Shown piece after piece: positions 17,954-26,827 of a stretch of 64,000 nt of DNA (its first letter is position 1; each line of letters opens with the position of its first letter). The stretch spans positions 2,852,001-2,916,000 of the forward strand of contig OY970235.1 of assembly GCA_963714145.1 (NCBI GenBank). Direction: 5' to 3'. The position numbers and the translations under genes were made by a program. The stretch is from JBBWZH01 sp035544115. Its GTDB lineage: Bacteria; Actinomycetota; Actinomycetes; Mycobacteriales; CADCTP01. The notes under the pieces are model-generated. The model ran no database searches. It worked only from the letters and a program-made list of their open reading frames with translations, and was not told the DNA's origin.

Positions 17954-20900
17954 TCACACCGAAGGGCAGTCAACCGGGAGCAGCTGGCGCAAATCATCAA
18001 GGGTCGGGGCGGCCAGAGCGGCCAGTCGGCCGGCCTGCCGGGTGATCATCTCGTCCAGCACCTGGCGGGCGTAGCGGCCGTTGCCGAAGGCCCGGCCGCG
18101 TGGCACCGCCTGGAACAGCGCCAGCAGTGCGGCCCTGGTCTCGGTCGGCAGCTCGTAGCCGCCGGCGCCGGCGTGCTGCCCGACGATCGTCAGCAGCTCG
18201 TCCGGTTGGTAGTTCTCGAACTCCACCCGGTGCGAGAACCGGGACGCCAGGCCGACGTTCGCGGCCAGGAACCGGGCCATGTCATCGGTGTAGCCGGCGG
18301 CGATGACCACCACCTCGTCCCGGTGGTCCTCCATCAGCTTCACCAGCGTGTCGATCGCCTCCCGGCCGAAGTCCGACCCGCCGCTCGCCCCACCCGGGGG
18401 CGCCAGCGTGTAGGCCTCGTCGATGAACAGCACGCCGCCGCGGGCCTTGTTGAACGCCTCCCGGGTGCGCTGCGCGGTGTGCCCGACATACTCGCCGACC
18501 AGATCGGCCCGGGCCACCTCGACCAGCTGGCCGCCGGGCAGCACGCCGAGCGCGGCGAGCAGTTCGCCGTACAGCCGGGCGACCGTGGTCTTGCCGGTGC
18601 CCGGGGCGCCGGAGAAGATCAGGTGCCGGCTCAGCGAGGGCACCGGCAGCCCGGCCTGCTCCCGGCGCCGGGTCGCGGCCAGCAGGTTCACCAGGTTGTT
18701 CACCTCGCGCTTGACCGCGGCCAGCCCGATCATCGCGTTCAGCCGGGCCAGCAGCGCGTCCGGATCCGGGCCGGTCGCCACCGGGGCGGCCGGGGCGCCG
18801 GCGTCGACCGGCAGCAGCCGGCTCAGGTCGGCGGCGGTGACGTCGGGCTCGGTGGCCAGCCGCTGCGCCTGCCGGCCGATCATCTCCTCGAACACCCGGC
18901 GGGCCTCCCGGCCGTTGGCGAACGTGCCGTCCCGCGGCATCAGCTCGAACCGGGCCCGCAGCGCGTCGGCCGTCCCGTCGGCGAGCTCGTACTGGTGCCC
19001 GCCGGACAGCCCGGCGACGATCGTGACCAGCTCGTCGGTCGTGTAGTTGGCGAATTCGACGGTCCGGCTGAACCGGGACGCCAAGCCCGGGTTGGACGAG
19101 AGGAAGCCGGCCATCTGGTCGGTGTAGCCGGCGGCGATCACCACCACGTCGTCGCGGTGGTCCTCCATCAGCTTCAGCAGCGTGTCGATGGCCTCCTGGC
19201 CGAAGTCCGGCCCGGTGCCGGCCTGCGCCGACAGCGTGTAGGCCTCGTCGATGAACAGCACCCCGCCGAGCGCCGACTCGAACTTCTCCGCGGTCTTGAT
19301 CGCCGTCGCGCCGACGTACTGCGCCACCAGGTCGGCCCGGGCCACCTCGACCACGTGACCGCGGCGCAGCACGCCGAGCGCGGCCAGGATGCCGCCGTAC
19401 AGCCGGGCCACCGTGGTCTTGCCGGTGCCGGGCGGGCCGGCGAACACCAGGTGCCGGCTCATCGGCGGCACCGGCAGCCCCGCCTGGGCCCGGCGCTGCG
19501 CCAGCTGGTTCAGGTTGACCAGCATCGACACTTCCTGCTTGACCTCGGCCAGGCCGACCAGCGCGGCCAGCTCGGCCAGCAGCTCGTCGGCGGAGGGCTG
19601 GCCGGCGGGCCGGGCCCGGGCCGGCGCGGTCGCCGGGCCCGCGGTCGCCTGCACCAGGGCCTCGCTGCCGCCCTCGGTGGTCAGCTGCGGGTGCTGCGCG
19701 GTGACCCGCAGGTCGCCGCCGGCGTTGTCGCGCACCGTGCAGTCCTTGAGCAGCACCGGCCGGTCGGTGTCGACCAGCACGCCGGTGCCGTCGTTGCCGA
19801 ACAGCTCGCAGCCGGTGAACGACCCGGTGGCGCCCTCGGCCAGCCGCAGCCCGGCGCCGCCGCTCTCGTGCACCCGGCACCGGCTGGCCGACAGGTCGCC
19901 GCCGTCCTCCACCACGATCCCGTCGCCGGCCGCGCCGACGATGTCGCAGTCCCGGAGCATGCCCCGGCCGGCGCCGGCCACCTGCAGGCCGGCCGCCGCG
20001 CCACCGCGGATCCGGCTGCCGCGCACGTCCGGGTCGCCGCCGGCCTCGATCCGCAGCCCGGCCAGGTTGCTGCCGGCCAGGTCGGCGTCCTCGATCCGGC
20101 CGCGGCCGTCCGCGCCGACCAGCACGCTGTGGCCGCGGCAGTCGGCCACCGCGAGCCGGCGCAGCAGCGGGTTGGCCCGGCCGGCGATGCTCACCCCGTG
20201 CGTCCGGCCGTCCCGGATGTCCAGCTCCTCGAAGGTGCCGGTGGCGCCGCCGCCGACCGTCAGCGCCACGTCCGCGGACCTGGTCACCTGGCAGCGCGCC
20301 ACCGCCGGATCGCTGTCACCGTCCACCCAGATGCCGGCCGCGACCTCGGTCAGCGTGCAGTCCTCGTAGCTGCCCCGGCCGCCACCGGTCACCTGGATGC
20401 CGGTGCCGCGGACCCGGGCGATCCGGGTCTGCCGCACCCGCGGGTCGGCGCCGTCCACCAGCAGGCCGGCGCCGGACATGTCGGCGATGTGGCAGTCCTC
20501 GATCACCGGTCGGGCGTTGCTGGCCAGGTAGATGGCTGCATCCGAGCCGTCCACGATGCGCAGCCCGCGCAGCTGCGTCTCACTCTTCTTGTCCAGCGCG
20601 ACCGCCGGGCCGCCGGTGCGCGAGATGGTGGTGTCCTGCACCGTGCCGCGGGCCTCGTCGGTGCCGTAGATGCCGTTGCCGCGCACGTCGGTGATCGTGC
20701 AGTCGCGGATGGCCAGCGTCGCCCCGGTCCGCAGCACCACCCCGGACGAGCTGATCTGCTCGATCACGCTGTGTTCGATCGTGCCGCCGGCGCCGTCCAT
20801 CGCGACGATGCCGGCACCGGCCTTGTTCGCCACCCGGCAGTCCCGCATCGACAGCTCGGCGCCGGCCCGGACGAACGCGGCCGCGCCGGACCGGGCCTGC

Positions 20901-21235
20901 AGCTCACACTGGTCCAGCCGCAGCCGGCCGGTGCCGACGTCGACGGTGGCGCGGTCGGGGTCGGCGTTGCGCAGCACCAGCCCGTCCAGGCTGGCCGTGG
21001 CCGCGGCCATCACGACCGCGCTGCCGTCCGGCGGCTCGATCACCACGCTGCCGCGCTGCTCCTGCACGGTGATCATCACCGGCTGCTTGAGCACCAGCCG
21101 CTCCCGGTACGTCCCGGGCAGCACGCTGACCGTGGCACCCGGCTCGGCCGCGGCCAGCGCCGCCCCGATCGTCCGGTGCCCGTCCGGCCCGGACGACGAC
21201 ACCAGCAGCACCCGCCGACGTGCGTGGTCGCTCAC
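17954..21235 (-). CDS. Right-handed beta-helix protein fused to two CbxX/SpoVK-type AAA+ ATPase domains
   Basis: A 1093-aa cytoplasmic protein. Residues about 20-550 are a long right-handed beta-helix of roughly 23-residue coils, with recurring patterns such as IRDCTITDVRGNGIYG and VIEDCHIADMSGAGLLV. Two AAA+ modules of the CbbX/SpoVK/EccA type follow. The first has Walker A GPPGTGKTTVARLYG near 602, the second GAPGTGKTTVARLYG near 878. Each is followed by VLFIDEAYTL and sensor/arginine-finger segments. I chose the GTG at 21235 (SDHARRRVLLVSSSG) because GGAGG lies 4 nt upstream; the longer open frame upstream is repeat DNA. Homologues are usually annotated as AAA ATPase or sporulation protein K-like. 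The function is unknown; remodelling of a protein partner recognised by the helix is inference. Confidence 0.88.
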   Translation of the reverse strand: MSDHARRRVLLVSSSGPDGHRTIGAALAAAEPGATVSVLPGTYRERLVLKQPVMITVQEQRGSVVIEPPDGSAVVMAAATASLDGLVLRNADPDRATVDVGTGRLRLDQCELQARSGAAAFVRAGAELSMRDCRVANKAGAGIVAMDGAGGTIEHSVIEQISSSGVVLRTGATLAIRDCTITDVRGNGIYGTDEARGTVQDTTISRTGGPAVALDKKSETQLRGLRIVDGSDAAIYLASNARPVIEDCHIADMSGAGLLVDGADPRVRQTRIARVRGTGIQVTGGGRGSYEDCTLTEVAAGIWVDGDSDPAVARCQVTRSADVALTVGGGATGTFEELDIRDGRTHGVSIAGRANPLLRRLAVADCRGHSVLVGADGRGRIEDADLAGSNLAGLRIEAGGDPDVRGSRIRGGAAAGLQVAGAGRGMLRDCDIVGAAGDGIVVEDGGDLSASRCRVHESGGAGLRLAEGATGSFTGCELFGNDGTGVLVDTDRPVLLKDCTVRDNAGGDLRVTAQHPQLTTEGGSEALVQATAGPATAPARARPAGQPSADELLAELAALVGLAEVKQEVSMLVNLNQLAQRRAQAGLPVPPMSRHLVFAGPPGTGKTTVARLYGGILAALGVLRRGHVVEVARADLVAQYVGATAIKTAEKFESALGGVLFIDEAYTLSAQAGTGPDFGQEAIDTLLKLMEDHRDDVVVIAAGYTDQMAGFLSSNPGLASRFSRTVEFANYTTDELVTIVAGLSGGHQYELADGTADALRARFELMPRDGTFANGREARRVFEEMIGRQAQRLATEPDVTAADLSRLLPVDAGAPAAPVATGPDPDALLARLNAMIGLAAVKREVNNLVNLLAATRRREQAGLPVPSLSRHLIFSGAPGTGKTTVARLYGELLAALGVLPGGQLVEVARADLVGEYVGHTAQRTREAFNKARGGVLFIDEAYTLAPPGGASGGSDFGREAIDTLVKLMEDHRDEVVVIAAGYTDDMARFLAANVGLASRFSHRVEFENYQPDELLTIVGQHAGAGGYELPTETRAALLALFQAVPRGRAFGNGRYARQVLDEMITRQAGRLAALAAPTLDDLRQLLPVDCPSV

Positions 21236-21299
21236 TGTGCCTCCGGTTCGCTCACACCCCCTGCTACGCCGGAACGCCCCGGCGCGTTCGACCCGCAAG

Positions 21300-22500
21300 G
21301 TCACTTCCCAGATGGGTTGGCGTGGCCGGTGACGAGTTGACGAAGCCGGTGACGGGTTGACGCGGCCGGTGATGGGTTGGCGGCGTGGGTGATGGCTTGG
21401 TGTGTGGGGGTGATGGCGTACGGACGCCACTGGGCGGGTGAACTCGTCACCGGCGCTCAGGTGACGTCACCGGCCGGCTGACGACGTCACCGTGGCGCTC
21501 GTCGTGGGCGATCCCGCCCCCGGATCGTCCGGGGCTGGTGACGGCTTCGGGTCGTGGGTGACGGCGTGGCGCGGCCGGTGAGGGATTCGGGTGGCGGGTG
21601 GTGTCGTACAGGCCTCACTGGGTGGGTGAACTCGTCACCGGCGCACAGACGACGTCACCGGCCGGCTGACGACGTCACCGTGGCCCTCGCCGTGGAGACC
21701 CGCCCCCGGGATCGCCTGGTACTGGTGATGGCTTCGGGTCGTGGGTGACGGCGTGGTGCGGCCGGTGGCGGGTTGGGGTAGCGGGTGGTGTCGTAGGGCC
21801 GTCACCCGGGACGCGAAGCCGTCACCCGCGAGGCGAAGCCGTCACTCACGGGGCAAGGCCGTCACCCGCGCGGGGTGGTTCCGGGCCTGCCCCGATGGCT
21901 TCTTCGCCCTGTGGTGACGCTGTCGCGGCGCGGGTGATGGTTTCGGGGCGTCGGTGACGTCGGCTGCTGGTCGGTGACGAGTACGGGTACGCCGGTGACG
22001 GCGCTCAGCCCTCACCCCGGACGCAAAGCCGTCACCGGTGGCGCCGTGCCGTCACCGGCGGGGTGAGGCCCTCACCCGGCGGGGTGAGGCCCTCACCCGG
22101 CAGCTGAAGCCGTCGCCGGCGGCGCGGTGCCGTCACCGGCGGGGTGAGGGCCTCACCGGCGGGGCGGGGCCCTCACCTGGCAGCTGAAGCCGTCGCCAGC
22201 GGCGCGGTGCCGTCACCCGCGGGGCGAGGGCCTCACCGGCGGGGCGAGGGCCTCACCCGGCAGCTGAAGCCGTCGCCAGCGGGGCGGTGCCGTCACCGGT
22301 GCGGCGAAATCATCACCGCTGCGCCGGTTGGGCGGCGCGGTGACGGGTTGGCGTGGCCGGTGATGGACTGACGTGGCCGGTGATGGATTGGCGCGGCCGG
22401 TGATGGATTGACGTGGCGGGAGCACTTCCTTTGGCGAGTAAGCACTTCGGGCGCGAGTGAGCAGGTGGAGCGGCTCACTCGCCGCGCAACCGCTCACTCG
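21300..22500. repeat. 1.2-kb gene-free region of nested short repeats
   Basis: Three kinds of repeat are directly visible. (1) A roughly 21-bp unit, GCCGGTGATGGATTGACGTG-like, occurs near 21311-21410 and again at 22325-22410. (2) An imperfect direct duplication of about 187 bp has copies at about 21410-21605 and 21600-21795; both contain GGTGAACTCGTCACCGGCGC and GACGACGTCACCGTGGC. (3) An 80-bp tandem unit starting CAGCTGAAGCCGTCGCC begins at 22101, 22181 and 22261, with a diverged copy before it. Almost every block carries GTGACGG or its complement CCGTCACC. Open frames here are short and without domains. It lies between the AAA gene start and the 3' end of coxG. Confidence 0.85.
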
Positions 22501-22554
22501 CGGGCGGAACTGCTCACCCGGGGGTGGGTCGGGCGCGGGTCGACGGGTGCGGGG

Positions 22555-23301
22555 TCAGGTTCGGCGGCGGCGCAGGGCGCCGAGGAGGAGGACCAGCAGC
22601 AGCACGCCGCCGAGCACCGGGGCCAGCCGCTTGAGCACCGGGACGCCGGCCGCACCGAGCAGGTCGATCGCGTCGTCGGTCTCCCGCTCCGCGGCGGCGA
22701 CCGGCCGGTGCCGGCCGGCCGGCGCGTCCAGCACGCTGGCCGGCGCGGCGGCCTTCGCCGCCTCCGCGGAGTGCCCGGTCGCGCCGGCCGGGCCGGTGTC
22801 GCCGGCCGGGCTGGTGGTGCCGGGGGCCGCCACCGGGGCGGGCTCGTCGACGGCGCTGCCGGCGGTCAGCTTGCGGGCCAGGCAGTCGGAGAACTGGCCG
22901 AGCAGCTTGTTGCCCACGTCCGCCATCACGCCGCGGCCGAACTGGGCCGGCTTGCCGGTGATCGACAGGTCGGTGTTCACCGTGGCCCGGGTCTTGTCGC
23001 CTTCGTCGTGCAGCACAGCGGTCACCCGGGCGCTGGCCGTGCCGCTGCCCCGGGACTCCTTGCCGCGCGCCTCCAGCACCACCCGCCGGCCGGCCTCGTC
23101 GGTCTCCAGGAACGTCGCCGTGCCGTTGTACGAGACGGTGATCGGGCCGACCTTGACCTTGACCGTGCCCTCGATGTTCGTTCCGTCCACTTTGGTCACC
23201 GTGGCGCCCGGCATGCACGGGGCGATGCGCTCGACGTCCAGCAGGACCGGCCACGCCTCGGCGACCGGCACGGGAATGGTGAACTCGTGATCGAGCTGCA
23301 C
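22555..23301 (-). CDS. coxG: CoxG / SRPBCC-family protein with C-terminal membrane anchor
   Basis: A 248-aa protein. Residues 1-145 form a START/Bet v1-like (SRPBCC) domain of the CO dehydrogenase subunit G family: FTIPVPVAEAWPVLLDVERI, CMPGATVTK, GTVKVKVGPITV and a C-terminal helix with MADVGNKLLGQFSDCLARKL. A Pro/Ala linker follows. A single helix (VLGGVLLLVLLLGAL) and an RRRRT tail anchor it to the membrane. CoxG homologues recruit Mo-hydroxylases to the membrane or help them pass on electrons. It is the last gene of the cox-type cluster, 13 bp after the MocA-like gene. GTG start at 23301. Confidence 0.88.
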   Translation of the reverse strand: MQLDHEFTIPVPVAEAWPVLLDVERIAPCMPGATVTKVDGTNIEGTVKVKVGPITVSYNGTATFLETDEAGRRVVLEARGKESRGSGTASARVTAVLHDEGDKTRATVNTDLSITGKPAQFGRGVMADVGNKLLGQFSDCLARKLTAGSAVDEPAPVAAPGTTSPAGDTGPAGATGHSAEAAKAAAPASVLDAPAGRHRPVAAAERETDDAIDLLGAAGVPVLKRLAPVLGGVLLLVLLLGALRRRRT

Positions 23302-23314
23302 GGTTACTCCTTCG

Positions 23315-24391
23315 TCACGGGCCGACCGGACTGGGGCGGGCCTCGGTTAGTGCGCTGAGCTCGGCCGGTGTGTCGATGTCGGCCGGATCCCCGGCATCGT
23401 CGCAGGCCACCTTGTGTACCAACGCAGGGTGCCGGCGCAACCAGGCGCGGGCGCCGCGGTCGCCGGTGGCGCTGGCGGCGACCTCGGCCAGAATCGGCCG
23501 GGTCAGCAGCACCGGGTTGCGCGGCTCGCCGCCGTACGTGGCCACCGCCGCCACCGCGCCGGCCCGCCAGGCGGCGGCCAGCCGGCGGATCGCCTCCGGC
23601 CGGACCAGCGGCTGGTCGACCAGGCCGATCACGACCGCGCCGGCCCCGGCCGGCAGCGCAGCCAGCCCGGCCCGCAGCGATGAACCCATGCCGGTCGGCC
23701 AGTCCGGGTTGCGGATCACGATCGCCGCGGCCGGCAGCACGGCCCGCTCGCACACCTCGTCGGCGGCCGCGCCCAGCACGACGACCAGCGCGGCGCAGCC
23801 GCCGTCGGCGAGGGTCCGGCAGGCCCGTTCGACCAGCAACTCGCCGTCCAGCCGGACCAGCGCCTTCGGCCGCCCCAGCCGGCTGCCCGACCCGGCCGCG
23901 AGCACCAGCCCCACCAACACCCCACCAGGCCCGGACGCCCCGGCAGCCACGCCCACCGGCACCGGGCTGGCCGGCGACAGGCTGGCCAGGGACGCGCCGG
24001 CCGGCACCGGGCTCGCCGTGGACGGGGCGAGACCGCGGGGAGCCGGGGCGGCCGGCGAAGGGGCGAAACCCTCGGGAACCGAGACGGCCGGGGACGGGCC
24101 GGCCGAGGACGCGGCGAGACCACCGGGAGCCGAGACGGCCGGGGACGCGGCGAAACCCTCGGGAACCGAGACGGCCGGGGACGGGCCGGCCGAGGACGCG
24201 GCGAGACCACCGGAAGCCGAGACGGCCGGGGACGCGGCGAAACCCTCGGGAACCGAGACGGCCGGGGACGGGCCGGCCGAGGACGCGGCGAGACCACCGG
24301 GAACCGAGACGGCCGGGGACGGGCCGGCCGAGGACGGGGGGCGACCGCCCGTGTCCCCGGGCGGCGGGGTGCCGGGGTCGGGTGGGGTCAT
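23315..24391 (-). CDS. MocA/MobA-like molybdenum cofactor nucleotidyltransferase with repeat-rich N-terminal extension
   Basis: A 358-aa protein. The C-terminal part (about 160-358) is a nucleotidyltransferase that would attach CMP or GMP to molybdopterin for the neighbouring hydroxylase. It shows GLVLAAGSGSRLGRPKAL, the acceptor motif NPDWPTGMGSSL and GLVDQPLV. Residues 1-about 155 are a Pro/Ala/Ser extension made of 29-residue repeats (SSAGPSPAVSVPEGFAASP...). At DNA level these are 87-bp units (starts near 24101, 24188, 24275), all multiples of three with no stop. ATG 24391 overlaps the xdhC stop (ATGA), which supports translation of the extension. A GTG just before the catalytic domain remains an alternative start. 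Confidence 0.85.
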   Translation of the reverse strand: MTPPDPGTPPPGDTGGRPPSSAGPSPAVSVPGGLAASSAGPSPAVSVPEGFAASPAVSASGGLAASSAGPSPAVSVPEGFAASPAVSAPGGLAASSAGPSPAVSVPEGFAPSPAAPAPRGLAPSTASPVPAGASLASLSPASPVPVGVAAGASGPGGVLVGLVLAAGSGSRLGRPKALVRLDGELLVERACRTLADGGCAALVVVLGAAADEVCERAVLPAAAIVIRNPDWPTGMGSSLRAGLAALPAGAGAVVIGLVDQPLVRPEAIRRLAAAWRAGAVAAVATYGGEPRNPVLLTRPILAEVAASATGDRGARAWLRRHPALVHKVACDDAGDPADIDTPAELSALTEARPSPVGP

Positions 24392-25521
24392 CGGGCCGGG
24401 GCCGGCTCGCGGGCGGGGTCGACGTGGATGGCGCCGGCGGTGCCGGTGAGCGGCTGGCCGGAGCCACCCCAGCGGCCGGCGATGATCTCGGCGGCGATCG
24501 CGACGGCGGTCTCCTCGGGCGTCCGGGCGCCCAGGTCGAGGCCGATCGGGGAACGCAGCCGGGACAGCTCGGCCTCGGTCAGCCCGGCCTCGCGCAGCCG
24601 GGCCAGCCGGTCCTCGTGCGTGCGCCGCGAGCCCATGGCTCCGACATACCCCGCCGGCGTGCGCAGCGCCACCTCGAGCAGCGGTACGTCGAACTTGGGG
24701 TCGTGCGTCAGTACGCAGATCACCGTCCGGGCGTCGACCGTGACCCGGGAGAGGTACCGGTGCGGCCACTCGACCACGACCTCGTCCGCGTCCGGGAACC
24801 GCTTGGCGGTGGCGAACACGGCCCGCGCGTCGCAGACCGTGACCCGGTAGCCGAGGAACGCGCCGACCCGGGCCACCGCGGCGGCGAAGTCGATCGCGCC
24901 GAACACCAGCAGCTGTGGCGGCGGCTGGTACGACTCGACGAACACCGCGACCTCGTCATGCCGGCGTTCGCCGCCCGGCCCGTACCGGCGCTGCGCGGTG
25001 GTGCCCTGGGCGAGCATGCCGCGGGCGTCGTCGGTCACCGCGGCGTCCAGCCCGGGGTCGCCGAGCGTGCCGGCGGTCCGGTCCGGCCAGATGGCGAGAC
25101 GGGCGCCGACGTGCCCGCCGGCCTCGGCGCCGGAGATCACGGTGGCCACCGCGACCGGCTCGTTCCGCTCGATGGCCGCGAACACCTCGCCCAACTCCGG
25201 CGTGCGCGCCGGGTCTACCGCCTGAACGAACAAGGTGACCGAGCCGCCGCAGGTGAGGCCCACCGCGAACGCGTCCGAGTCGCTGTAGCCGTAGGTCTGC
25301 AGCACCGGCTCGCGGGTCTGCATCACCTCGGTGGCCAGGTCGAACACGGCGCCCTCGACGCAGCCGCCGGAGACGCTGCCGGCCACCTCGCCGTCGGCGC
25401 TGACCGCCATCGCCGCGCCGGGCTGGCGGGGCGCGCTCTTGCTGGTGCCGACCACGGTGGCCAGGCCCAACGGCCGGCCGTCGGCGTACCAGGACCGCAG
25501 CGAACCGAGGATGTCACGCAC
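24388..25521 (-). CDS. xdhC: XdhC/CoxI-family molybdenum hydroxylase maturation factor
   Basis: A 377-aa protein. The N-terminal XdhC/CoxI domain shows LATVVGTSKSAPRQPGAAM and GSVSGGCVEGAV. The C-terminal XdhC_C Rossmann domain shows LLVFGAIDFAAAVARVGAFLG, followed by FDVPLLEVALRTPAGYVGAMGS. XdhC proteins bind molybdenum cofactor and promote its sulfuration and insertion into xanthine dehydrogenase/CODH-type enzymes. I chose the GTG at 25521 because a strong AGGAGGT lies about 9 nt upstream. It overlaps the VWA gene by 8 bp and the MocA-like gene by 4 bp, so the three are translationally coupled. Confidence 0.93.
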   Translation of the reverse strand: MRDILGSLRSWYADGRPLGLATVVGTSKSAPRQPGAAMAVSADGEVAGSVSGGCVEGAVFDLATEVMQTREPVLQTYGYSDSDAFAVGLTCGGSVTLFVQAVDPARTPELGEVFAAIERNEPVAVATVISGAEAGGHVGARLAIWPDRTAGTLGDPGLDAAVTDDARGMLAQGTTAQRRYGPGGERRHDEVAVFVESYQPPPQLLVFGAIDFAAAVARVGAFLGYRVTVCDARAVFATAKRFPDADEVVVEWPHRYLSRVTVDARTVICVLTHDPKFDVPLLEVALRTPAGYVGAMGSRRTHEDRLARLREAGLTEAELSRLRSPIGLDLGARTPEETAVAIAAEIIAGRWGGSGQPLTGTAGAIHVDPAREPAPAR

Positions 25522-26767
25522 CGCGAGGTACCTCCTGTCCGGGCTCCCGGCCCTCGACCGGCCGGTCCCCAACTGGCCGGCCCTCGACCGGCCCGCCACC
25601 CACCGGCCGGACCGCCGCCGGCCGGCTCACCCCGGCGACCACCCGGGCCAGCCGCTCCAGCGCGGCCAGGCTGTGCCCCTCCACGAAGTCGTCCACGTGC
25701 GGCAGGGCGGCGGCCAGCCCGCCGGCCAGCGGGGCGAACCCGGGCTGGCCCTTGCGCGGGTTGCACCAGACCACCCGGTGCGCCAGCAGCGCGAGCCGGC
25801 GCATCTGCGCGCCGAGCAGGGCCGGGTCGTCCCGCTCCCAGCCGTCGGACAGGACCACCACGACCGCGCCGCGGGCCATCCCGCGGTGCCCCCAGCGGTC
25901 GAGGAAATCCCGGACCAGCACGCCGAGCCGGGTGCCGCCGGAGTAGTCCGGGACGGCGGCGGCGACCGCGGCCAGTGCGGTGTCCGGGTCCGGCGAGGAC
26001 AGCTCCCGGGTGACCCGGGTCAGCCGGGTGCCGATGGTGAACACCTCGGTCGGCGCGGCCCGCCGGCGCCGCGCGGCCACGTGCGCGAATCGCAGCAGCA
26101 CGTCCGCGTACCCGCTCATCGAGCCGCTCACGTCGACCAGCAGCACGACCGGGCGGGCCCGCTCGGTGTGCCGGCGGTGGTGCAACCGGACCGGTTCGCC
26201 ACCGGCTCGCAGCAGCGCCCGTACGGTCCGGCGCGGGTCGACCGCACCCCGGTGCGGCGCGCGCCGCCAGCGCCGGGACGGCCGCGGCTCGCCGGGCAGT
26301 TCCAGCGCTGCCAGCGCCCGGTGCAGCGCGGCCTTCTCGTCCGGATCGAGCGTGGTGACGTCCTTGTGCCGCAGCACGTCGACCGTGCTGGCCATGGACC
26401 GCAGCAGGCTCGGCTCCTGCTCGCCGTCGTCCTCGCCGGCCGGCGGGGCCGGCGTGCCGGCCGGGTCGACCAGCGTGATCGGCACCACCCGCAATACCGA
26501 CACCGGCGCCGCGCGCGGCCGCGGCAGGCCGCCGCCGTCGAAGAGGGCCGCGAACACCGCGTCGTACCGGGCGGTGTGCTGCGGGCTGGCACACAGCGTG
26601 GCCCGGCCGGCCCAGTAGAGGTCGGCGCGGTTGCTCGGGCGCAGTGCCGCGACCGCCCGGACCGCCTCGCCGACCCGATCCGGCCCGGCCGGCACCCCGG
26701 CGGCCTGCAGCGCCCGCCCCAGCGCGACGATCACGCCGACCGGATCGTCATCTGCGACCGGACCCAC
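25514..26767 (-). CDS. VWA-domain CoxE-like protein
   Basis: A 417-aa protein of the CoxE family. The N-terminal helical region begins GVIVALGRALQAAGVPAG. The C-terminal von Willebrand A domain has the metal-ion-dependent adhesion site DVSGSMSGY plus GTRLGVLVRDFL and VVVLSDGWERDDP. With a MoxR-type AAA ATPase (29523-30446), CoxE proteins form a chaperone pair that matures the Mo-Cu or Mo site of CODH-like enzymes. Here the two partners are separated by an S9 peptidase gene and a vapBC module. GTG start at 26767. Its 3' end overlaps xdhC. Confidence 0.92.
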   Translation of the reverse strand: MGPVADDDPVGVIVALGRALQAAGVPAGPDRVGEAVRAVAALRPSNRADLYWAGRATLCASPQHTARYDAVFAALFDGGGLPRPRAAPVSVLRVVPITLVDPAGTPAPPAGEDDGEQEPSLLRSMASTVDVLRHKDVTTLDPDEKAALHRALAALELPGEPRPSRRWRRAPHRGAVDPRRTVRALLRAGGEPVRLHHRRHTERARPVVLLVDVSGSMSGYADVLLRFAHVAARRRRAAPTEVFTIGTRLTRVTRELSSPDPDTALAAVAAAVPDYSGGTRLGVLVRDFLDRWGHRGMARGAVVVVLSDGWERDDPALLGAQMRRLALLAHRVVWCNPRKGQPGFAPLAGGLAAALPHVDDFVEGHSLAALERLARVVAGVSRPAAVRPVGGGPVEGRPVGDRPVEGREPGQEVPRGA

Positions 26768-26827
26768 GCCCTCACCCCACCACCCCGGCCGCCGCGCGGC
26801 AACTTGCGCTCCGCGCCGCGGGGTTGA

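Noticed and set aside
16868..21340. A 1490-codon plus-strand open frame
   Set aside because: It runs antisense through gltB and the beta-helix/AAA gene, crossing a gene boundary, with repetitive Ala/Gly/Arg composition and no motif.
21554..21957. Small plus-strand ORFs in the repeat region
   Set aside because: No ribosome binding site or domain, and their sequence simply follows the repeats.
22020..22320. Possible CRISPR array
   Set aside because: The repeats are contiguous 80-bp units made of short words, without constant repeats alternating with unique spacers, and no cas genes are present.
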